Source: Selenomonas sp. AB3002
GTDB taxonomy: Bacteria; Bacillota; Negativicutes; Selenomonadales; Selenomonadaceae
Assembly (NCBI RefSeq): GCF_000702545.1
Contig: NZ_JNIO01000007.1
Span: forward strand, 230,001-294,000
Reading direction: 5' to 3'
DNA: 64,000 bases
Shown here: one piece after another, positions 43,784 to 52,804 of the stretch
Layout: the number at the start of each line of letters is the position of its first letter
Position numbering within the stretch: the first letter of the stretch is position 1
Program-made: the position numbers and the translations under genes
The notes under the pieces: generated by a model
Told to the model about the DNA's origin: nothing
Database searches by the model: none
The model's input: the letters and a program-made list of their open reading frames with translations, nothing else

Positions 43784-43867
43784 GCCCATGTGGGCTTCGA
43801 GGGATTTTAGGAGGAAGCGGCTAAGAACTCCGCGCGGCTGGTGCGGCATATGCTGGAGAAGTGGTGA
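43784..43867 (+). pseudogene. 3' end of a second mtnN gene
   Basis: The last codons read EEAAKNSARLVRHMLEKW and stop, matching the end of the intact mtnN at 25468 (KEAAKNSARLVQHMLENW). A stop codon interrupts the preceding 'HVGFEGF'. Only about 27 codons remain. Confidence 0.8.
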
Positions 43868-44046
43868 CGGCTTAGAGTATATTGTTCCTAATAAATAACT
43901 CAACTTTCCCACCACGAAAATAAGGCTAATCTCTTGAAAATACTGGTATCGCATAGGATATAAAGCCTTTCTTGACAACAAAATAGCACCTGTCCTTGGT
44001 ATAATGGAATCAGCTACAACCCAAATACCAGAAAGGTGCTGACTCC

Positions 44047-44169
44047 ATGTTATACCAAAACTATTCTTTTGAACAGTCCCAAAATCAGATTTTCTCTGTC
44101 TTAAGGAATCTTCAAATTGCCAAGCTCCTTTACAAGGCCAATATACGCAAGGGCTGCGGTCTTTCTGCT
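44047..44169 (+). pseudogene. 5' fragment of an IS4-type transposase
   Basis: ATG 44047 opens 41 codons, 'MLYQNYSFEQSQNQIFSVL' then 'RNLQIAKLLYKANIRKGCG', resembling the N-terminus of the IS4-family transposase at 48544 ('KISCFLEEFHVGKILKACNA'). The frame is cut exactly where the IS66 left end begins (44170). It is a different element from the intact one. Confidence 0.55.
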
Positions 44170-45756
44170 GTAACTGTTCAGTCGCCTCTTGAACCCATTT
44201 AAGAAATTTATTGAAACTGTCGATATACATGATAAAAATCTGAAAGGTGGTGTGATTTGTCATGGAAAGCAAACAACTCGAAGAATTGGTATTGTCGCTC
44301 CAAAATGAGATCACCACCTTAAAAGCTTGGGCTGCTCATGAAATTGCCAAGCGCGACAAGGTCATTGCTGAACTCAAGGCTGAAAACGATAAATTGAAAG
44401 CTGAGATTGTCGAATTGAAAGCAAAACTTAACACCACCAGCCAGAACAGCAGCAAGCCTCCATCCTCGGACGGTTTAAAGAAACCTGCCTCTAGATCTCT
44501 TCGTGAGCCTTCCAGCAGGAAAAAAGGTGGCCAGAACGGGCATGAGGGACACGGCTTCAAGATGATGCAGAAAGTGGATTTTGAGGTAGCCTGTCTCCCA
44601 AGCCTGTGCCAGAACTGCGCGCAGCGGCATGAGTGCGCTTCCCGTGTGCGGAATCGGCGCAATGTCATAGATATAAGCGTGAAGCTGGAGAGAACGGAAT
44701 ATCAGCAGATGGAAGCACTCTGCCCCTGCAGGAACAATGAGCTGCTAATCGGAGAATTCCCGGCAGATGCTATTGCCTCCAAGCAATACGGCCACAAGAT
44801 CAAAGCCCTGGGAGTAGCCCTGGTCACGGAATGCGCTGTCAGCTTCAAGAAAGCCAGCCAGCTGCTTCGCGAGATGACATCATGCACCATCAGTGCCAGC
44901 TCCCTGGTCAATTTCCTCAACATGTGCAAGTCAAAGATGGAAGACCCTCTGGAGTACATACGCAGGGAAGTGCTCGGCAGTGCTGTGGTCAACTTTGATG
45001 AGACATATCTTCGGGTGAACGGAAAACAGCAGTACATGCACACAGCCTCCACGCCTGATGCTACCTACCAGTCGGTGGATGAAAGCCGTGGCAAGACCGG
45101 CATGGACAATGCTGGCATTCTTCCATATTTCACCGGCATTGCCATCCATGACTGCTGGGGGCCGTACTGGAATTATGAAAAACTTGGGGGACATGGGGTA
45201 TGCTGCGCCCATCTGCTGCGGGAATGCAAGGGGCTGCATGAGATGTATCCCCAGTCCATCTTCTTCAGCTTTTTCCCGTGGCTTCTCACATCTATGCATG
45301 AGGCCAAGAAGAAGCGCATGGCCAAGGGAAAGGGGGAAGCAGGAAAATACTATATGAGGCGGTTCCTGACAATCTTCAGCAACGCTGTCAAGATAGGGCA
45401 GGTTCAGCATCCTCCCATACAGCAGGAGGCGGAGACAAAAAGGGGACGCAAGGCCAGAGGAAAGGCGAATGCCTTCATAAAGCGCATGGAGCGGCTATAT
45501 GAGGCAGTCTGCCTGTTCTTCTGTGACTTTAGTGTGCCGTTTGACAACAACCTGGCAGAGCGTGATTTGCGTCATGCAAAGGTCAAGCAGAAAGTAAGCG
45601 GCTGTTTCCGCACAGATGAAGGTGCCAAACTTTTCGCCAAGTTCAATTCCTATTTGAGCACGGCAAAGAAGAGAGGCTGTACTTCTCTGCGGGCATTGGA
45701 ATTGCTGTTTTATGGAACTCCTATGCTGGCCTTAGGAGGGGCGACTGAATAGTTAC
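44170..45756 (+). mobile_element. IS66-family element with tnpC only
   Basis: Ends are the inverted repeats 'GTAACTGTTCAGTCG' (44170) and 'CGACTGAATAGTTAC' (45756). It encodes only the large transposase; the accessory tnpA and tnpB genes of classical IS66 are absent, as in the ISBst12-like group. A solo left end of a related copy lies at 50051. Confidence 0.85.
44262..45752 (+). CDS. tnpC: IS66-family transposase TnpC
   Basis: This 496-residue DDE transposase has an N-terminal coiled coil ('AELKAENDKLKAEIVELKAK'), then 'SSKPPSSDGLKKP', a zinc-binding segment with scattered Cys ('CLPSLCQNCAQRHEC'), catalytic Asp in 'VVNFDETYLRVNGKQQYMH', and the C-terminal 'FDNNLAERDLRHAKVKQKVS' (catalytic Glu). 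All are intact, so it should be active. Confidence 0.93.
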   Translation: MESKQLEELVLSLQNEITTLKAWAAHEIAKRDKVIAELKAENDKLKAEIVELKAKLNTTSQNSSKPPSSDGLKKPASRSLREPSSRKKGGQNGHEGHGFKMMQKVDFEVACLPSLCQNCAQRHECASRVRNRRNVIDISVKLERTEYQQMEALCPCRNNELLIGEFPADAIASKQYGHKIKALGVALVTECAVSFKKASQLLREMTSCTISASSLVNFLNMCKSKMEDPLEYIRREVLGSAVVNFDETYLRVNGKQQYMHTASTPDATYQSVDESRGKTGMDNAGILPYFTGIAIHDCWGPYWNYEKLGGHGVCCAHLLRECKGLHEMYPQSIFFSFFPWLLTSMHEAKKKRMAKGKGEAGKYYMRRFLTIFSNAVKIGQVQHPPIQQEAETKRGRKARGKANAFIKRMERLYEAVCLFFCDFSVPFDNNLAERDLRHAKVKQKVSGCFRTDEGAKLFAKFNSYLSTAKKRGCTSLRALELLFYGTPMLALGGATE

Positions 45757-45771
45757 ATTGTGAGGTCATAT

Positions 45772-46176
45772 ATGACAAGGGACGAATTTTGGAGAACTCT
45801 GACAAGCTTTGCTTTCGACACATATCTGAAAAGAAAAGCTGGTCTTAGTTACTCTCTACAGTTTAACAAATCTTTTTCTTCCATCATGGAAAAAAGCTAT
45901 CGAATGAAACAGTACAAAGAAAATGGCGAACTTTTTATGACTTCTAACGAACGCCTTTTCCATTTAATCGGATTCATTGATGGTCTCTCTTGGCTTGTTA
46001 ATCAAGGTCTTATAGACACCTCTGTCATCCAGTCCGTAGCCAATGGAAATGTTAATGTTGGTAACCAAGGCGAGAGCTATGATGGCTTAACAACAAAAGA
46101 GAAGTATATAAGCGGTGCTCAATGCGTCAATGCCATGTATTGGTACGAGATCATAGGAAGCGATGCTTGCGGTTGA
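45772..46176 (+). CDS. Hypothetical protein behind IS66
   Basis: This 134-residue soluble protein (ATG 45772) starts 16 bases beyond the IS66 right end and has no good ribosome site; the IS may have replaced its promoter. It is AT-rich. The C-terminal half contains 'YDGLTTKEKYISGAQCVNAM' and ends 'EIIGSDACG'. I do not recognise the family. A clear terminator follows (46191), which suggests the gene is or was expressed. Confidence 0.5.
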   Translation: MTRDEFWRTLTSFAFDTYLKRKAGLSYSLQFNKSFSSIMEKSYRMKQYKENGELFMTSNERLFHLIGFIDGLSWLVNQGLIDTSVIQSVANGNVNVGNQGESYDGLTTKEKYISGAQCVNAMYWYEIIGSDACG

Positions 46177-46190
46177 TAATAAAAACCATT

Positions 46191-46219
46191 CTGCCTAGTA
46201 AATGGCAAAATGGTTTTAT
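46191..46219 (+). terminator. Terminator after the hypothetical gene
   Basis: The stem 'AAACCATTCTGCC' / 'GGCAAAATGGTTT' (one internal mismatch) has A and T runs on its flanks. Confidence 0.7.
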
Positions 46220-46296
46220 TATTCTCCCTTTTTACAAAAGTGTTTCTATATGCACAAACTTGAAGTTGTGCGATTAACTTCCGGTTTATTCTTCCA

Positions 46297-47220
46297 TCAA
46301 GGATTATGTATTACATTTCTCTTTCCACTATTGGCAGTACCTCTTACTTCTTCGTGGTAAAAGTAATCTACGATTGTTGGATGTCCTTTCTCTACTCTCT
46401 CATACGGAGTTTCATTATCAACAAACCTGCAATCATACTTTTTAGCCAGCTCTTCTGCTTTCTTTTCCAGCGCTTCAAAATAGCTGCGGTTCTTTTTGTT
46501 ATAAATTTCGTCATACAGCGGCACCAGATCCGGATGTTTATCGGAAATGTATTTCATGATATCTGCCTTAAAACCTCCGCGAAGATTCAGATTCTCAAGC
46601 CATACAAGGTCACACTGATCTTTTGTCCTGTCTATGATTGCTTCTATATCCGTAATCCCCGGGAACACGGGTGAAATGAAGCAAATTGTACGAATGCCTG
46701 CCGCATATACCTCTTTCATTGCAGCAAGCCTTCTTTCTATGCTTACTGCCGCATCCATATCATCTTTAAACTCTTCATCGAGAGTATTGATTGACCATGA
46801 TACTGTAAGTCTGCTATTTTCATTGATCTCTTTTAGCAGATCCAGATCTCTTAGTACAAGGTCTGACTTTGTGCAGATAAGTATGTCCGCACCACTGTCC
46901 TTTAGTTCTTCCAGAAGTCTTCTTGTATTTTTATATGTTTTCTCTAGCGGATTATAACCATCCGTAACTGTTCCAATGATCACCTTCTGGCCGGCATACT
47001 TCTTTGGATTCTTTATTTCAGGCCAGTCTTTCACATCCATGAAAGTTCCCCATTCCTCCGTATGCCCTGTAAAGCGTTTCATAAAAGATGCGTAGCAGTA
47101 TTTACAGGCATGGGGACACCCCACATAGGGATTCACCGAATATCCTCCAATAGGAGTATTCGATTTTGTCATTACACTTTTTGTTTCTATATGATTTACT
47201 TTGATTTCTGGTTGTTCCAT
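46297..47220 (-). CDS. Radical SAM mobile pair protein B
   Basis: This 307-residue radical SAM enzyme has the cluster motif 'CPHACKYCYASF' (CxxxCxxC) at about residue 35. 'GYSVNPYVGCPH' before it and 'IIGTVTDGYNPLEKTYKNTR' after are typical of the spore-photoproduct-lyase-like group called 'radical SAM mobile pair'. These paired enzymes travel between Gram-positive genomes with a MarR regulator; their substrate is unknown. It overlaps gene A by 25 bases. The block is clearly AT-richer than the chromosome, which indicates transfer. Confidence 0.85.
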   Translation of the reverse strand: MEQPEIKVNHIETKSVMTKSNTPIGGYSVNPYVGCPHACKYCYASFMKRFTGHTEEWGTFMDVKDWPEIKNPKKYAGQKVIIGTVTDGYNPLEKTYKNTRRLLEELKDSGADILICTKSDLVLRDLDLLKEINENSRLTVSWSINTLDEEFKDDMDAAVSIERRLAAMKEVYAAGIRTICFISPVFPGITDIEAIIDRTKDQCDLVWLENLNLRGGFKADIMKYISDKHPDLVPLYDEIYNKKNRSYFEALEKKAEELAKKYDCRFVDNETPYERVEKGHPTIVDYFYHEEVRGTANSGKRNVIHNP

Positions 47221-47894
47221 ATCCTCTGTTCCTCCAGCACTTTGTTAAAAGCATCCGGCATTTCCTGTATCATTTCTTCTCCCATAATCGGAACAAGATC
47301 TTCTTTCCAGAATACAGGAATGTTCAGTTCATGAGCCTGTTCTGTCAATGAATAAGCCCACCCGGAATCTGTTTTAACAGTCCTGCTCTTTGCACCTGTC
47401 ATGGTTCCCACCACAATCCAGTCAATGCCTGCAAGATCAACCTTACCCGGATCATCGAACAAAGGCTCAAAGGTAACATGATATTTTTTTGCCTTCACAT
47501 TGCTCCGCAGTGCATCAATACGCCATAACTCAGACTTTCTCGTAACTGTAACGCCAAACCATGCATTATCAAGATCTGTTTCAAAAGACAGAAGATCCGG
47601 TCGTTTGGTAAGAAAAAGAAACTGGTGCTGAGGATTCTCTGCTATCTTTTTAAAGACTTCCTCTCTCCATTCCTCATGCCAGCCCGAGAGATCGCTCATG
47701 CCGGTCAGCAGAAAATTCTGCGGCTTTTTCTTTTCCATCATACGAAGCTTTCCTTGAAAAAACTGTGGCTTTTCAAAATCATCTATGATGTGATAACGCC
47801 TCGTATTGTTTCTGGCATAGCAGTACGGACATCCAACAGTGCACCCTATAACAAGATTCATGTTCTGAATCTGATCTTTAATACAGATACTCAT
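47196..47894 (-). CDS. Radical SAM mobile pair protein A
   Basis: This 232-residue radical SAM protein has 'VIGCTVGCPYCYARNNT' (CxxxCxxC) near residue 20, then 'FLLTGMSDLSGWHEEWREEV' and 'FLTKRPDLLSFE', as in phage Gp37-like or DUF5131-type radical SAM proteins. It is the partner of protein B and is translated from the same message: its start overlaps the MarR stop by 4 bases. Chemistry unknown. Confidence 0.85.
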   Translation of the reverse strand: MSICIKDQIQNMNLVIGCTVGCPYCYARNNTRRYHIIDDFEKPQFFQGKLRMMEKKKPQNFLLTGMSDLSGWHEEWREEVFKKIAENPQHQFLFLTKRPDLLSFETDLDNAWFGVTVTRKSELWRIDALRSNVKAKKYHVTFEPLFDDPGKVDLAGIDWIVVGTMTGAKSRTVKTDSGWAYSLTEQAHELNIPVFWKEDLVPIMGEEMIQEMPDAFNKVLEEQRIWNNQKSK

Positions 47895-48328
47895 TTGTCA
47901 CTCCATTCCTCAAGGTTTACCCTGATGCGGTTAAGATACTCTTCAAACTGAAGAATCTCTTTATCCGTAAAATCACGATAATAAATATTCCCCATCTCAT
48001 TGGATACGGAGTCATAAGCTTCTTTAAGTTCTTTGGCTTTATCTGTGAGGAACAGAAGAGTTTTTCTCTTATCAGCTTCATCCGTTTTGCGGCTTATCAG
48101 TCCGTTTTTTTCCATCCGCTCAAGCATGGTCGTAAGTGAAGTAATTGCAAGTCCGCTTTTCTCGGAAATAATTTTAATAGGAACACCATCTTCCTGCCAT
48201 AAGACATAAAGAATCCTTCCCTGAGCTCCGTTAAATGCATCAATGTTTTTTTCTGCCAGTATCCTTTCAAATATACGATCACCCAGCTGTTTTATTTTTG
48301 TAACAAGAAATCCACCATTTGTCTTCAT
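47891..48328 (-). CDS. MarR-family regulator of the radical SAM pair
   Basis: This 145-residue winged-helix regulator carries the MarR core 'ISEKSGLAITSLTTMLERME' followed by 'KNGLISRKTDEADKRKTLLF' (wing with DxRxx). It is the first gene of the three-gene operon. A 13-bp inverted repeat overlaps its promoter region, so it should repress its own operon until a small ligand binds. Confidence 0.9.
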   Translation of the reverse strand: MKTNGGFLVTKIKQLGDRIFERILAEKNIDAFNGAQGRILYVLWQEDGVPIKIISEKSGLAITSLTTMLERMEKNGLISRKTDEADKRKTLLFLTDKAKELKEAYDSVSNEMGNIYYRDFTDKEILQFEEYLNRIRVNLEEWSDK

Positions 48329-48332
48329 AATT

Positions 48333-48377
48333 AAATACTCCTATATCGTAGTTTTATACTACCATATAGGAGTATTT
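48333..48377 (-). promoter_or_regulatory. Operator of the radical SAM mobile module
   Basis: The 13-bp perfect arms 'AAATACTCCTATA' (48333-48345) and 'TATAGGAGTATTT' (48365-48377) are separated by 19 bases that contain a second small inverted repeat, 'GTAGT...ACTAC', and a 'TATAAA' -10-like hexamer on the minus strand. It lies directly before the MarR start codon. Confidence 0.75.
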
Positions 48378-48470
48378 GTGTCAAGCACACATATCATAAC
48401 TTCCAGTAGAACTAAGTCGCTGCGCGACGGCCTGCCAAGGCTATGCTCTACATTATAATTCTTTTCGTAA

Positions 48471-50047
48471 CTCAAACTTCGCACAAGAGAAACAGGCCAG
48501 CACCTATGTGCGGTGTAGAGCCATGACTCCTAGAAAGTCTGCCTCATGCACAGCGTTTCAAACACTTGTTCCATAAATTCGGCAGATTTTCCAAGAACAA
48601 ATCGAGCATCATGTCCAGTTCCTTTTCCATAAAAAACGTCTTTCCCTTTACCGTAGCAATAAGTTCTTTCAAGAGCAACACCAAGGCATCGAGATAACGC
48701 AGATCCTGCAATTCGTCATAAGCGAGATAGAATAGCTCACCTATGCTCCGTTTATCGACATTCCGGCGCTGCTCTAGTGACAACATCATATACCTTGCAA
48801 ATACAACGGATACATGTGATGTCATTGCATCATAAGACAGAGCGTGGCTTTCTTTCCCAAGTTTCAGGAATGACTTGCATATCTTGAAGAAAACCTCGAT
48901 ATTCCAGCGCTTTCCATAAGTCTGGATGATGTCTTCCTCAGACAAACAGGTATCTGTGGATACCAAGATTAGATAGTCCTTGGGGTTGCTTCTGTTCCTA
49001 ACGAAAACGAGTTTGACTGGCAGAGTTTTTCCTTCCTTTACCACCGCCGCCTCTACTGAAAGCAGATACTTTGAGCAACCAGGACGCTTTTTAGACTGGC
49101 GAAAGATTGCCATTACACTCTTCATGCGTTCGTCATGAAGGAAATGACTGTTTTCAGACTTTTTTACCATAGCAATGGCATCGAAGCCGAGTTCCTTGAC
49201 TTGAACAAGGGAAGACGGTGAACAGAACCAGGTGTCAAAAAGAACGTAGCGGGCTGGAATCTCCATAGATTTTGCCTCAGCCAAGAGCTTCTGCATAACA
49301 ACGGTAGCCTTAGTCTGTGCCAGCTTGCGCTGTTTCCCGCCGTTGCTACGCGAGTCGATCTTATCCGAAGACTCCTGCAGCCGATTGACACGATTGGCAG
49401 ATGAAAGCAGACAGTGGCTGAGTGGCAGAAACGAATTCCCATCACTCCAGCCGAGAGTCAGCATGCGGAACCCCCGCGTATACTTGTGCTCGACGTGGTC
49501 AAACACCTTGGCAAGCAGCTCCACATTCTTGGAACGTGCCCTGCTTAACAAGGAGTCATCGATGATAAGCACGTTGCGCCGGTTTTCATTGGTAAGAGGT
49601 ACAATTTTTTGAATGATGGATTTACCAAGCTGCAGAGTGAATTTGCGCCAGTTGACACAACTGGAATTCATGAAACGGTAAAAGGTATCTTTAGCAAAGG
49701 GAATAACAGATGAATCCATCTTTTCCTGCTGATAAAAGGACTTGTTGCGAAAGGCATTCTCGAACGCAACCTTAAACACATTGCTTACAGAGAAACCGCG
49801 AACCTTATAGGCATTGCAGGCCTTGAGTATCTTGCCAACATGGAATTCTTCCAGGAAACAAGATATTTTTGAAGAAAGTTGTTCACCAAAGATATGATTC
49901 TGTGATACAATGTTCATGGCATAAGCCCTCCGTTTATGTTATGATTGCTGTCACTTTCATTATACAAAACGGAGAGAGCTTATGCTATTTTTTTAGGAAA
50001 TGGTACAAGTCGAATAATTTGGCAGTTTCACAACTGCGAAGTTTGAG
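48471..50047 (-). mobile_element. IS4-family element with 7-bp target duplication
   Basis: The ends 'CTCAAACTTCGCA' (48471) and 'TGCGAAGTTTGAG' (50047) are perfect inverted repeats. 'TTCGTAA' occurs directly on both sides (48464-48470 and 50048-50054), the target duplication. The element is 1577 bp and sits in a former IS66 left end. Confidence 0.9.
48544..49917 (-). CDS. IS4-family transposase
   Basis: This 457-residue DDE transposase has 'NVLIIDDSLLSRARSKNVEL' (first Asp), 'YVLFDTWFCSPSSLVQVKEL' (second Asp) and 'YGKRWNIEVFFKICKSFLKL', the Y-R-E-K signature of IS4-family enzymes with the catalytic Glu. It is full length, so the element is probably active. Confidence 0.93.
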   Translation of the reverse strand: MNIVSQNHIFGEQLSSKISCFLEEFHVGKILKACNAYKVRGFSVSNVFKVAFENAFRNKSFYQQEKMDSSVIPFAKDTFYRFMNSSCVNWRKFTLQLGKSIIQKIVPLTNENRRNVLIIDDSLLSRARSKNVELLAKVFDHVEHKYTRGFRMLTLGWSDGNSFLPLSHCLLSSANRVNRLQESSDKIDSRSNGGKQRKLAQTKATVVMQKLLAEAKSMEIPARYVLFDTWFCSPSSLVQVKELGFDAIAMVKKSENSHFLHDERMKSVMAIFRQSKKRPGCSKYLLSVEAAVVKEGKTLPVKLVFVRNRSNPKDYLILVSTDTCLSEEDIIQTYGKRWNIEVFFKICKSFLKLGKESHALSYDAMTSHVSVVFARYMMLSLEQRRNVDKRSIGELFYLAYDELQDLRYLDALVLLLKELIATVKGKTFFMEKELDMMLDLFLENLPNLWNKCLKRCA

Positions 50048-50050
50048 TTC

Positions 50051-50130
50051 GTAACTATTCAGTCGTCCCGCGAACTCATTTAAGAAATTTATTGAAACTG
50101 TCGATATACATAATTAAAATCTGAAGGGTT
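50051..50130 (+). repeat. Solo IS66 left end
   Basis: The 80 bases match the left end of the IS66 element at 44170-44250: 'GTAACTATTCAGTCG', 'TTTAAGAAATTTATTGAAAC', 'TGTCGATATACAT'. The transposase and right end are absent; a methylase-like fragment follows directly. Confidence 0.8.
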
Positions 50131-50320
50131 GATAAGAAGCGGGAGATTGCCAAGGTAGAGAAGGACATTGCCCAGGCTGAGGAGATTATAAAGCAGGAGA
50201 CCCCCTACGCCGAGAAGGTGAAGACACTGAGCGACCGTCTGAACCAGCTGAACCGTGAGATTGCGGAAACGCTGGTGGAGGACGGGAAGCAGGCGCAGGA
50301 AGTGAGACGGGAAAACGGGC
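50131..50320 (+). pseudogene. Coiled-coil C-terminal fragment, possibly a large DNA methylase/helicase
   Basis: The frame from 50131 reads 'DKKREIAKVEKDIAQAEEII', 'KTLSDRLNQLNREIAETLVE' and 'DGKQAQEVRRENGRY'. Such coiled coils end the large methylase-helicase proteins of integrative elements. The 5' part is replaced by the IS66 end, and coding quality fades after about 50320. Family assignment is tentative. Confidence 0.4.
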
Positions 50321-50342
50321 GATACCCGATATCGTGCTACAC

Positions 50343-51175
50343 CTATCGTATCGGCAAAAATACCTGCTTTATTTTTTGCAGGAAGCGCTCTGCCATCGGT
50401 GAAAATGTCGGGTACTTCTTCCAAACGAGGTACAGCTTTGTTGTCAGCTTCGGAGAGAGCGGGCGAAAGCATAGCCCGCTTCTTTTCGATGTATCCACCA
50501 GACGGTCAAAGGACAGCAAATAGCCCAATCCCTCCCGGACAAATACCGAACCATTATATGCCAGCTTGAAGGAACCCTCCAAGGAGAGCTCTTCCTGCCG
50601 CCCGCCGCACCACCTGGCAACCTCGCCATTCCATGCTTGGGCAGAGCAAAAAAGCGGCAAGCCGAGAAGATCATCGAAACAGATAAACGATTTTTCGCTG
50701 AGGGAATCCCCCTCGGGCATGATAAGCCCCCATACATCTTCAGCCGGAAAGGCAAGTGCGTTGTACTTGCGAAGATTCGGCTCCTCGGCAAGGACGGCAA
50801 AATCCAGTAGCCCTTTGTCGAGCCTGTCTGCCACTTGCTCCGTGTCACCGCTGGCAATATGTGTGCGAAGGCCGGGATATGCTTCCTTCAACAATTTTAT
50901 CTCCCTTGCCAAATAACGTATCTGATAAGACTCGGCAAGCCCCAGGTAAATATCCCCGCCGGTGACGTCGGAAATGGTCAGGAATTCGCTCTCTATCCGG
51001 TCTGCCATATCCACAAGATCTGCTGCCCGATCCCGCAGCAGCATCCCCTCCTCCGTCAGGCGGATGCTGAAGCTGCTACGGGTAAAAAGTTTTTTCCCCA
51101 GTTCCGACTCCAATGCTTTCAGCTCTTTGGAAAGCGTCGGCTGGCTGATATGCAATGTTTCGGCGGCGCGGGGCT
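50343..51175 (-). pseudogene. LysR-family regulator, 5'-truncated
   Basis: From 'RAAETLHISQPTLSKELKAL' onward this is a normal LysR protein: helix-turn-helix, then a substrate-binding domain ending 'FLQKIKQVFLPIR'. The first 20 or so residues, including the start of the DNA-binding domain, are missing. The available ATG (51185) would add only 'MVKKP' from the antisense of the neighbouring gene. LysR genes usually face the gene they control, here the hydrolase, whose 5' end is missing at the same junction. Confidence 0.75.
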
Positions 51176-51975
51176 TTTTAACCATCGCCTTTGACCCCTC
51201 CTATACGGGAGAAAGCGGCGGCTCTCCCCGCTATATGACATCCCCGGATATCAACACGGAGGATTTCAGCGCAGCCGTGGACTTCCTTTCTGTGCAGCCG
51301 AATGTTGACCCGGAGAAAATCGGCATCATCGGAATTTGCGGCTGGGGCGGCCTGGGGCTTAACGCTGCCGCGATGGACACCAGAATCAAGGCATCCGCTA
51401 TCATGACCATGTATGACATGAGCAAGGTTACAGCCAACGGCTATTTTGATTATGAAAAGGATGCCGCCACCATCAAGCGCGAACGCATGGAGAATCGCAG
51501 GAAACTGAATGCCCAGCGCACGGCAGACTATAAGAGCGGAACTTATGCCCATGAAGGCGGCGTTCCCGACAATTTGCCGGATGATGCCCCAGATTTCGTC
51601 AAGCAGTATTATGATTACTACAAAACCAAGCGGGGCTACCATCCCCGTTCTCTCAACTCCAACAACGGCCGCAATCTGACCTCTCAGCTTACTTTTATGA
51701 ATATGCCCCAGCTCACCTACGTAGACGAAATCGAGACTCCCGTCCTTCTCGTTCATGGCGAAAAGGCGCACAGCCGCTATTTCTCCGAATATGCTTTTGA
51801 AAAAATGACGGGCACAAATCCTCATGGGCAAAGCATGACAGTAGGCAATAAGGAACTTATGATTGTTCCCGGAGCCATTCATTGCGACCTCTACGACGGC
51901 GGGACGCATGGGTATATCCCCTTTGACAAGCTGGAGAGCTTCTTCAAAGCCTCTTTTCATGAGGTGAGACCGTGA
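51176..51975 (+). pseudogene. Alpha/beta hydrolase, 5'-truncated
   Basis: The frame enters at 'TIAFDPSYTGESGG' and carries 'IGIIGICGWGGLGLNAA' (nucleophile elbow), 'ETPVLLVHGEKAHS' (acid region) and 'HCDLYDG' (catalytic His). These are features of the COG1073-type hydrolases. About the first 80 residues are missing; the nearest internal ATG is 51237. The downstream reductase overlaps it (GTGA), a normal operon arrangement. Confidence 0.7.
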
Positions 51976-52484
51976 GGATACTTGTGCTGAACGGCAGTCC
52001 CAGGCCGAATGGAAACACGGCAAAGATGACGGGCGTATTCAAGGAAGCGGCAGAGCAAGCCGGTCATATAGTCGATGTCATAAATGTATGCCGCCTGAAC
52101 ATAAAAGGCTGCATTGCGTGTGAATATTGCCACGGCAAAGGCAACGGGCAGTGCGCACAAAAGGACGATATGCAGGAAATTTACGATAAACTGCGTGAAA
52201 CGAATATGCTTGTGTTGGCTTCGCCAATCTATTATCACGGAATCTCGGGACAGTTGAAATGCGTGATTGACAGATTTTACTCCTCCCTTTATCCTGTTGC
52301 GCCAAATAGTCTGCAAAAGATAGCGATGTTTCTAAGCTCTGGGGATGACAACATGTATGAGGGGGCAAAATTCTCCTATAACGGAGATTTCCTTGGTTAT
52401 CTCGGCTTGGAGGATATGGGAATCTTCACGAACCATGACCGTGATGTATTCTCTGCAATCCGGCAAATGGGTAGGAACTTATGA
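51972..52484 (+). CDS. Flavodoxin-like NAD(P)H-dependent FMN reductase
   Basis: This 170-residue protein starts at GTG 51972, overlapping the hydrolase stop. 'ILVLNGSPRPNGNTAKM' is the FMN phosphate loop of the NADPH-dependent FMN reductase/flavodoxin_2 group. 'CIACEYCHGKGNGQCAQKDD' gives the Cys pair found in iron-sulfur-flavoprotein-like members, and 'LASPIYYHGISGQLKCVIDR' is the second FMN loop. It looks complete but may be silent, since the upstream promoter region is deleted. Confidence 0.85.
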   Translation: MRILVLNGSPRPNGNTAKMTGVFKEAAEQAGHIVDVINVCRLNIKGCIACEYCHGKGNGQCAQKDDMQEIYDKLRETNMLVLASPIYYHGISGQLKCVIDRFYSSLYPVAPNSLQKIAMFLSSGDDNMYEGAKFSYNGDFLGYLGLEDMGIFTNHDRDVFSAIRQMGRNL

Positions 52485-52732
52485 TGAAACAAGTTTGATA
52501 TACGGAATCGATATCAACGATTTTGTTTCTTAAGCAGCCTGAGAGTATTCTTTGGAATGCCCTCGGGCTGTTTCCTTTCCTCCTCGAGCATCGATTACGC
52601 ATATAGCATCACACTTTACCACATATTTATCCTGACTGGCGAATCCAGCAATATCAAGGCTTCGCGGCAAAACCGAGCCTTCCCTATGCGGCTCGGCAGG
52701 AAAAATTAAATTGTATCATTTTCTGCGTGAAT
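52485..52732. other. Intergenic stretch, no gene
   Basis: I see no supported gene. A hairpin 'CCGAGCC' / 'GGCTCGG' lies near 52672-52694. The rest has no clear signal. Confidence 0.5.
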
Positions 52733-52804
52733 ATATCAATATAAATACAATCTACTTTTCCGTGATATAAATAATCCAACAACTGCAAAGCGTGATAATT
52801 ATCG
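52733..52804 (-). pseudogene. Type III methyltransferase (mod) fragment
   Basis: The minus strand reads DNYHALQLLDYLYHGKVDC then IYID. Type III and related N6 methylases carry 'xNYHALQLL...GKVDCIYIDPPYNTG'. The frame is lost exactly before the catalytic 'PPY'. Only about 24 codons remain, next to the palindromic element. Confidence 0.6.

Noticed and set aside
50218-50523. 101-codon plus-strand frame running into the LysR region
   Set aside because: Only its first part continues the coiled-coil fragment; after about 50320 it is antisense to the LysR gene.
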